NCBI RefSeq assembly: GCF_900078365.1
Contig: NZ_LT598653.1
Coordinates: forward strand, 3,729,501 to 3,793,500
DNA: 64,000 nt
Direction: 5' to 3'
DNA from: an uncultured Sphingopyxis sp.
GTDB taxonomy: Bacteria > Pseudomonadota > Alphaproteobacteria > Sphingomonadales > Sphingomonadaceae
The first letter of the stretch is position 1. Each line of letters begins with the position of its first letter. Position numbers and translations under genes: made by a program. Under the pieces are notes generated by a model. The model was not told the DNA's origin and did no database searches. It was given only the letters and a program-made list of their open reading frames with translations. Shown here piece after piece: positions 58,850 to 64,000 of this stretch.

Positions 58850-59830
58850 ATGGGAATGATTGGGGACCGGCATTTGAACGATTTCAGCGTCGAGGCGGAG
58901 GGCCTCACCAAATATTTCGGCGATTACAAGGCGGTCGACCATGTCAGCCTCGCCGTGCCCGCGGGGAGCATTTACGGCGTGATCGGCCCCAATGGCGCGG
59001 GCAAGACGACGAGCCTGCGCATGATGCTCGGCATCATCGATCCCGACGAAGGCACGAGCCGGCTGCTCGGCGGGCACCGGCCGCAATCGGTGCGCCACCG
59101 CATCGGCTATCTGCCCGAGGAACGCGGGCTCTACCCGGGCATGAAGGCGCGCGAGGCGATCGCCTTCATGGGGGCGCTGCGCGGGCTCGACTGGTCGGAA
59201 GGCCGCCGCCGCGCCGCGACCTTCATGACCGAACTCGGCCTCGAACGCGTGATCGACGCCAAGATCCGCAAGATGTCGAAGGGCATGGCGCAGATGGTCC
59301 AGCTGATCGGCTCGATCGTCCACGCCCCCGACCTGATCGTGCTCGACGAGCCTTTTTCGGGGCTCGATCCGGTCAACCAGGAACGGCTCGAAACGCTCGT
59401 CCGGCGCGAACAGGCGCGCGGCGCGACGATCCTCTTCTCGACGCATGTGATGGCGCACGCCGAGCGCCTCTGCGACCGGATCGCGATCATCGCGCGCTCG
59501 GCGCGGCGCTTCGAAGGGACGGTGGACGAGGCGCGCGCGCTGCTACCGATGCAGGTGCGCTACACGCCGCGCGACGCCGGCGATCCGGCCGCGGTCGCCG
59601 CCACCCTGCCCGTCGGCGCCGAACGGCGCGGCGACGCCTGGCATTTCGCGATTCAAGACGACGGCGTCGAACCCTTGCTCGCGCGAATCACCGCGAGCGG
59701 CCATGGCGTCACCGGCCTGTCGATCAGCCGCCCGGCACTCCACGACGCCTTCGTTCATATCGTCCGCCAGGTCGACGCGGGTTTCGTCGCCGACGCCGCC
59801 GAAGACGCCATCGAGGAGGCGAGCGCATGA
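58850..59830 (+). CDS. ABC exporter ATPase (NatA-like)
   Basis: The 326-residue protein has Walker A GPNGAGKTTSLRMMLGIIDP, the Q-loop YLPEERGLYPG, the signature KMSKGMAQMVQLIGSI, Walker B LIVLDEPFSGLD and the switch His in LFSTHVMAHAE, followed by a C-terminal accessory region. MSKGMAQ is a variant of LSGGQ common in NatA/CcmA-type exporters. An ATG at 58850 or 58856 is possible; a TTG at 58874 (MNDFSVEAEGLTKYFG) follows GGGGACC and may be the true start. Its stop overlaps the permease start by four bases. Confidence 0.92.
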   Translation: MGMIGDRHLNDFSVEAEGLTKYFGDYKAVDHVSLAVPAGSIYGVIGPNGAGKTTSLRMMLGIIDPDEGTSRLLGGHRPQSVRHRIGYLPEERGLYPGMKAREAIAFMGALRGLDWSEGRRRAATFMTELGLERVIDAKIRKMSKGMAQMVQLIGSIVHAPDLIVLDEPFSGLDPVNQERLETLVRREQARGATILFSTHVMAHAERLCDRIAIIARSARRFEGTVDEARALLPMQVRYTPRDAGDPAAVAATLPVGAERRGDAWHFAIQDDGVEPLLARITASGHGVTGLSISRPALHDAFVHIVRQVDAGFVADAAEDAIEEASA

Positions 59831-61158
59831 CCCCCTTCATCCGGAACATGTTCGTTGTTGCGCGGCGCGACTTTCTCGCGATCGTCGCGACACCGACCTT
59901 CCTCCTCTTCCTGCTCGCGCCGCTGTTCATGGTCGGCATGGGGCTTGCGGGCGGCATGGGCGCGTCGCAGCTCGCCGACAGCGCACGTGGCAAGGGGCGC
60001 ATCGTCGCGGTCGCCGGCCCCGCCGAGATCGAGGCGCTGCGCTCCAGCACCGTCGAGGTTTCCAGGTCTTGCACGTAGGCGGTGCTGGAGCGCAGCGCCT
60101 CGGTGCGCGCCGAGATCGAGGCGCTGCGCGCCGCCGACGCCCGGCTGCGCGCCGCGATGCCGCGCGAGCCCGCGCTGCTCGAATTGCGCGTCGCCGGCCC
60201 CGCCGCCGACCCCGTCGCGATCGCGCGCGAAAAGGGCAGCGACACCTATGCGGTGATGAGCGGGAACCTCGCGGCGCCGCGCATCGTCGAGCGCGAGGAA
60301 GACAGCGGCTCGGGCCGCTATCTCGCGCTGCTGGCGGGCGAAGTGCGCCGCGCCGAGGCCGCGGGCGACCTGCCGCCCGTCACGCCGCGCTTCGAAAGCC
60401 TGGCGAGCGGCGGGACCAGCATCGCGGTGCAGCAGTCGCTCGGATTCGGCGCGGTGTTCGTCATCTTCCTTTTGACCCTGCTCCTCGCGGGCCAGACGGT
60501 CAGCTCGCTCGCCGAGGAAAAGGGCAACAAGGTCATCGAGATTCTCGCCGCCGCGGTGCCGCTCGAAAGCGTCTTCCTCGGCAAGCTGCTCGGCTTCCTC
60601 GGCGTCGCGGTGCTGTTCATCGCCTTCTGGATGGCACTCGCGTTCGGCGGCGGGCTGATCGCCGCGACGCAGATGGATCCGGCGGCCATCGCCGCCGCGG
60701 GCAAGGCGGGCAAGGCCGCGACTGCGCTCGCCGCGATGCCCGCGACGGGCTGGCCCTTCTTCCTCGGCATCGGCTTCGTCTATTTCGTCATGTCCTTCCT
60801 GCTGCTCGGCGCCGTCTTCCTCGGCGTCGGGGCGCAGGCGGCGACGGTGCGCGAGATCCAGATGCTCAGCCTGCCGATCACCATCTTCCAGGTCGGCATG
60901 TTCAGCCTCTGCGCAGCCGCCGCGAGCGCACCCGACAGCGGCCTCGCCCGCTTCGCGCAAATCTTCCCCTTCTCCTCGCCGCTCGCGATGGCCGCGCGCG
61001 CCGCGACCGACGATGCGAAAGCCGTCCACCTGCTCGCGCTCGGCTGGCAGGCGCTCTGGGTCGCGCTCGTCGTCTGGATCTCGGTGCGCCTGTTCCGCGC
61101 GGGGGTGCTCAGCGGCGGCAGCGGCTGGAAATTCTGGCAGCGGAAGAAGACGGCCTAG
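59827..61158 (+). pseudogene. ABC-2 type exporter permease with an 87-bp insertion carrying an in-frame stop
   Basis: The protein starts MTPFIRNMFVVARRDFLAIVATPTFLLFLLAPLFMVGMGLAGG, a NatB-like ABC-2 permease N-terminus, and ends with helices such as FGAVFVIFLLTLLLAGQTVSSLAEEKGNKVIEILAAAVPLESVFLGKLLG. Codon 84 (60076-60078) is TAG, inside an extra segment bounded by a 22-bp direct repeat (60021 and 60108). The extra 87 bases are a multiple of three; removing them gives a 414-residue permease reading GPAEIEALRAADARLRAAMP. As sequenced the full permease cannot be made unless the stop is read through. The ATPase gene is intact. Confidence 0.85.
60021..60129. repeat. 22-bp direct repeats with an internal 22-bp inverted repeat in the ABC permease gene
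   Basis: The 22 bases at 60021-60042 recur at 60108-60129, offset 87. Within them, 60031-60052 and 60080-60101 are perfect inverted complements separated by 27 bases, so the extra DNA can fold as a long hairpin. The stop codon lies in the loop. Confidence 0.9.
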
Positions 61159-61162
61159 CCGA

Positions 61163-61295
61163 TCCTCCCTGTCGCACAGCGATGGGGAGGGGGACCGCTC
61201 GCGAAGCGAGTGGTGGAGGGGCCGCGACCTCGCGCCATCAGCCCCTCCGTCAGCCCTACGGGCTGCCACCTCCCCATGGCTTCGCCACAGGGAGG
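61163..61295. repeat. Large palindrome, 'TCCTCCCTG' family, third copy
   Basis: TCCTCCCTGTCGCACAGCGATGGGGAGG pairs with CCTCCCCATGGCTTCGCCACAGGGAGGA across 133 bases. It lies between the ABC permease and the P450 gene, both on the plus strand, so it is not limited to convergent gaps. It may isolate the P450 transcript. Confidence 0.82.
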
Positions 61296-61408
61296 AGCAT
61301 GTTCGTCCCAGCCTCGTTGACAAAGCTGTAAACAGTGGCATCCTGCAACTGATCTGGCCGGCGGCGGCAAACGCCGCGGCGAGTCTCTTTTGAGGAGGAG
61401 GATGCCCG

Positions 61409-62644
61409 ATGGCGACTGCAGCCGTGCCCCAGCCCGTCACCGACCGCTATGACATGAGCCCCGCGGCGATCTACTCCGAAGATCGCTGGCAGGAACCCTT
61501 CGCCGAAATCCGCAAGGCGGGCGGCATCGTTAAATGCGAGGACAGCGTCCACGGCCCCTATTGGAATATCGCCAGCCATCAGGCGATCCAGCATGTCGAG
61601 GCGCTGCCCGACATCTACAGCTCCTCGTGGGAATATGGCGGGATCACGATCCTCGAACGCGACGAGGATGAGGATTTCCGGCTGCCGATGTTCATCGCGA
61701 TGGACCGGCCGCAGCACACCGACCAGCGCCGCACCGTCGCCCCCGCCTTCACTCCCGCCGAAATGACGCGGCTGTCCGAGGATATCCGCCGCCGCACCGG
61801 CGAGGTGCTCGACGGCCTGCCGTGGGGCGAGACGTTCGACTGGGTCGACCGCGTGTCGATGGAACTGACGACGCAGATGCTCGCCCTGCTCTTCGATTTC
61901 CCGTGGGAGGACCGGCGCAAGCTCACCGAATGGTCCGACTGGATGGGCGATGTCGAGCTCGCGCAAAAGGTCGAACTCAAGGAACAGCGCCGCGCGGTGC
62001 TCGAGGAAGCCTTCGTCTATTTCCAGCGCCTGTGGATGGAAAGGCTCGACCAGCCGCCGACCCCCGACCTCCTGTCGATGATGCTGCACAGCGAAGCGAT
62101 GAGCCACATGGACAAATATGAGTTCATCGGCAATCTCGTGCTGCTGATCGTCGGCGGCAACGACACGACCCGCAACACCATGTCGGGGCTCGCCTATGGC
62201 CTCGACAAATTTCCCGACCAGCGCGCGAAGCTCGAAGCCGACCCGTCGCTCATCCCCAATGCGGTGAGCGAGATCATCCGCTGGCAGACCCCGCTCGCGC
62301 ACATGCGCCGCACCGCGCTCGCCGACGCCGACCTCTTCGGGCACCAGATCAAGAAGGGCGACAAACTCATCCTCTGGTATATCTCGGCGAACCGCGACGA
62401 GAGCGTGTTCGACGACGGCGATGCGCTCAAACTCGACCGCGAGAATGCGCGGCGGCACCTCTCCTTCGGCTATGGCGTCCACCGCTGCGTCGGCGCGCGA
62501 CTCGCCGAACTGCAGTTGCGCATCCTGCTCGAGGAAATGGCGGCGCGGCGGATGCGCGTGACGGTTGCGGGCGAGCCCGAACGCGTCCACGCCTGCTTCG
62601 TCCACGGCTTCCGCGCGCTGCCGGTGCAAATCGCGAAATATTGA
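61409..62644 (+). CDS. Cytochrome P450, CYP153-like alkane hydroxylase
   Basis: The 411-residue protein has the I-helix motif LLIVGGNDTTRNTMSGLAYGL, the ExxR in SEIIRWQTPLAHMRR and the heme-binding loop HLSFGYGVHRCVGARLAELQLRILLEEM with the axial Cys. FIAMDRPQHTDQRRTVAPAFTP is also typical. The combination of GGNDTTRN and the heme-loop sequence is characteristic of the CYP153 group, which hydroxylates alkane or fatty acid ends. GAGGAGGAGG precedes the ATG at 61409. The usual ferredoxin and ferredoxin reductase partners are not adjacent. Substrate is inferred only. Confidence 0.88.
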   Translation: MATAAVPQPVTDRYDMSPAAIYSEDRWQEPFAEIRKAGGIVKCEDSVHGPYWNIASHQAIQHVEALPDIYSSSWEYGGITILERDEDEDFRLPMFIAMDRPQHTDQRRTVAPAFTPAEMTRLSEDIRRRTGEVLDGLPWGETFDWVDRVSMELTTQMLALLFDFPWEDRRKLTEWSDWMGDVELAQKVELKEQRRAVLEEAFVYFQRLWMERLDQPPTPDLLSMMLHSEAMSHMDKYEFIGNLVLLIVGGNDTTRNTMSGLAYGLDKFPDQRAKLEADPSLIPNAVSEIIRWQTPLAHMRRTALADADLFGHQIKKGDKLILWYISANRDESVFDDGDALKLDRENARRHLSFGYGVHRCVGARLAELQLRILLEEMAARRMRVTVAGEPERVHACFVHGFRALPVQIAKY

Positions 62645-62687
62645 CGCGACTCTGTAACCCTCGGGCTTGGGCCCGCGTATCGAGGAT

Positions 62688-63218
62688 ATGATCGAACGTC
62701 GTTATCTTCTCGGCGGACTCGCGCTCGGCGGCGCCGTCATCGGCGCGCCGATGCTCTTCGCCAAATCGGCGCGGCCGAAGGCGCAGCCCGGTTGGCAACT
62801 GAGCGACGCCGAATGGAAAAAGCGTCTGTCGCCGCTCCAATATCGCGTGCTGCGCGAAGCGGCGACCGAGCGCGCCTTCACCAGCCCGCTCGACAAGGAA
62901 AAGCGCGCCGGCACCTTCGTCTGCGCCGGCTGCGCGCTGCCGCTCTATTCGAGCAAGACCAAGTTCGACAGCGGCTGCGCGCAACCGCTGTTCTCGTCGC
63001 AGACCAAGTTCGACAGCGGCACCGGCTGGCCGAGCTTCTGGGCGCCGCTCAAGGGCGCGGTCGGCACCGCGACCGACTACGACCTCGGCTATGCACGCAC
63101 CGAAGTGCATTGCCGCCGCTGCGGCGGCCATCTCGGCCATGTCTTCAACGACGGGCCGAAGCCGACGGGAAAACGTTATTGCATGAACGGCGCCGCGCTC
63201 CGCTTTCGCGCGGTGTAA
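62688..63218 (+). CDS. msrB: Methionine-R-sulfoxide reductase MsrB, exported, with a 45-bp internal duplication
   Basis: The 176-residue protein starts with a twin-arginine-like signal (ERRYLLGGLALGGAVIG). MsrB features are WKKRLSPLQYRVLREAATERAFTSPLDKEKRAGTFVCAGCALPLYSS, the zinc cysteines in CAGC and CRRCGGHLGHVFNDGP, and the catalytic Cys in KRYCMNGAALRF. A 15-residue block is doubled: CALPLYSSKTKFDSG is followed by CAQPLFSSQTKFDSG before TGWPSFW. The duplication is in frame and adds a second Cys near the substrate site. Other MsrB proteins have one block, so activity is uncertain. The ATG at 62688 has CGAGGAT upstream. Confidence 0.9.
   Translation: MIERRYLLGGLALGGAVIGAPMLFAKSARPKAQPGWQLSDAEWKKRLSPLQYRVLREAATERAFTSPLDKEKRAGTFVCAGCALPLYSSKTKFDSGCAQPLFSSQTKFDSGTGWPSFWAPLKGAVGTATDYDLGYARTEVHCRRCGGHLGHVFNDGPKPTGKRYCMNGAALRFRAV
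62931..63020. repeat. Diverged 45-bp tandem duplication in msrB
   Basis: Units 62931-62975 and 62976-63020 share 36 of 45 bases. Their last 20 bases (AGACCAAGTTCGACAGCGGC, 62956-62975 and 63001-63020) are identical, while the nine changes are all in the first 25 bases. A simple recent duplication would be uniform; the pattern fits joining of two different msrB sequences. Confidence 0.9.
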
Positions 63219-63238
63219 TCTCAATCGACTTTGAGGCG

Positions 63239-63323
63239 TGTGTCCCCGCGAAGGCGGGGACCCATCTCCTGCCGGTCCAAAACGGCGCCGACCGGAGATG
63301 GGCTCCCGCCTTCGCGGGAGCAC
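63239..63323. repeat. Palindrome, 'TCCCCGCGAAGGCGGGGA' family
   Basis: The arms TGTCCCCGCGAAGGCGGGGACCCATCTC-like sequence and GAGATGGGCTCCCGCCTTCGCGGGAGC enclose a short centre (CCGGTCCAAAACGGCGCCGACCGG, with its own CCGGTC/GACCGG pair). It fills the gap between the convergent msrB and membrane-protein genes. Confidence 0.78.
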
Positions 63324-63348
63324 AAGGCTTATTCAAGGATGATCAGCT

Positions 63349-64000
63349 TCAGGGCTTCACCCGCCACACCGACAGCCCCGCGCGCGAGTTGATCGGCACC
63401 GCTTCGAGCCACGCCGGCGGCGCCCCTGCGTCAAGCTGCGCCGCCAGCCCATCCTTGCGCGCGCGGCGATATTTGGTGAAGTCGTTGGCGGTGCGGCAAA
63501 AGACGATCAGCGTCGCCTGCTGCCGCCGCACCAGTGTTTCGGCTTTCGATGGATCGCCAGCGAAGACGCGAATCGTATCGGCCATTGCTTCCTTGTTGCG
63601 ATGGTGCGGCGTCGCGACGAGGTTGTGCCGCGTCCAGAAGACGAGCGGCGCGCCGAGGTCGATCGGGGTCAGCAGCGTCGTCACCGGCAGATGGTTGAGG
63701 TCGGCGATCGCCGCGGAGTCGAGGCAGTTCGCCCGATAGGGATTGGCCTCAGCCTTCTCCGCCGCCGCACTCTCCTCCTCGTCCCTGAGCGCCGGAACCA
63801 TCGGCGTCAGTAGCGCCGCGACCGCCATGCTGCCGAGCAAAGGCAGCGTGAGCGCCGTCACCGCCGACGCGAGGATGCGCGGCACCATCGACGAAATCGT
63901 CCGCGCCCATGTCCATACGCGCAGCCCGAGCCACGCGCAGCCGGGCAAGGCGAAGAGATGCGCGGTCGACACGCTGCGGAACACGAGCAGCGACAGCACC
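63349..64000 (-). CDS. Membrane protein, C-terminal part, function unknown
   Basis: The visible 216 residues hold two or more membrane segments (LLVFRSVSTAHLFALPGCAWLGLRVW and ILASAVTALTLPLLGSMAVAALLTPMV). A soluble C-terminal domain follows, with ANPYRANCLDSAAIADLNHLPVTTLLTPIDLGAPLVFWTRHNLVATPHHRNKEAMADTIRVFAGDPSKAETLVRRQQATLIVFC. The frame continues past the window edge, so the start is not seen. TPIDLGAPLVFWTRHNLVATPHHRN with an R-x-x-x-x-L-V-V-F-C-like ending is the form of the periplasmic tail of some sphingomonad multi-pass proteins, but I cannot name the family. It ends convergent to msrB. Confidence 0.7.
   Translation of the reverse strand, partial: VLSLLVFRSVSTAHLFALPGCAWLGLRVWTWARTISSMVPRILASAVTALTLPLLGSMAVAALLTPMVPALRDEEESAAAEKAEANPYRANCLDSAAIADLNHLPVTTLLTPIDLGAPLVFWTRHNLVATPHHRNKEAMADTIRVFAGDPSKAETLVRRQQATLIVFCRTANDFTKYRRARKDGLAAQLDAGAPPAWLEAVPINSRAGLSVWRVKP

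Overview
The window looks like chromosomal DNA of an alphaproteobacterium of the order Sphingomonadales, probably close to Sphingopyxis. This is inferred from the very high GC content, the flagellar gene order, a mannonate dehydratase of the Novosphingobium type, the TonB-dependent receptors, a hisC-tyrA operon as in Zymomonas, and several families of sphingomonad-like intergenic palindromes. No plasmid, phage, transposase or CRISPR array is visible.

Region 1 (1-17179) is a flagellar cluster. On the plus strand are the fliD end and fliS. On the minus strand are an eleven-gene operon flgBCDEFGHIJKL, then motA-motB and a sigma-54 activator (bacterial enhancer-binding protein) with no receiver domain. 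Divergent to flgB run flgA, flgM, a FlgN-like gene, a lytic transglycosylase, flhA and fliA. Three good sigma-54 -24/-12 promoters (before flgB, flgA and the transglycosylase) fit control by that activator, with FlgM and FliA forming the late checkpoint. FlgD and FlgE are very short, and FlgH lacks the lipoprotein cysteine.

Region 2 (17322-19205) is a small operon of regulators and unknown proteins, including a LuxR-type protein with a C-terminal membrane helix. Region 3 (19309-28218) looks like a polyuronate utilisation locus: a FadR-type repressor, ManD, a GH88/GH105 unsaturated-uronyl hydrolase, a large TonB receptor and two alginate-lyase-superfamily enzymes. Its two promoter regions share two kinds of palindrome.

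Region 4 (28215-35921) holds an acyl-CoA module (CoA-transferase, thiolase, acyl-CoA dehydrogenase), a formylglycine-generating-enzyme-like lipoprotein, tRNA-Arg(CCG), a YeiH-type transporter and a zinc-ribbon membrane protein. Region 5 (36079-43075) has ftsEX, a YdcF-like gene, plsC, tyrA, hisC, metX and metW. Region 6 (43214-53687) has a TetR/TonB-receptor pair, a glutarate/glutaryl-CoA module, hemC-hemD and tsaD-gpsA. Region 7 (53764-64000) has a Wzx-like flippase, a sugar or nucleoside kinase, an EI24-like protein, queG, an ABC exporter, a CYP153-like P450 and msrB.

The most unusual signal is that four unrelated genes (hisC, metX, the ABC permease and msrB) each contain an extra segment whose length is 107, 94, 87 or 45 bp, bounded by perfect 20-22 bp direct repeats. 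Deleting one repeat unit restores a normal reading frame in every case. In hisC and msrB the extra segment resembles a diverged copy of the same gene region. This could be real short-patch recombination with related foreign DNA or an assembly artefact, and the sequence alone cannot decide.
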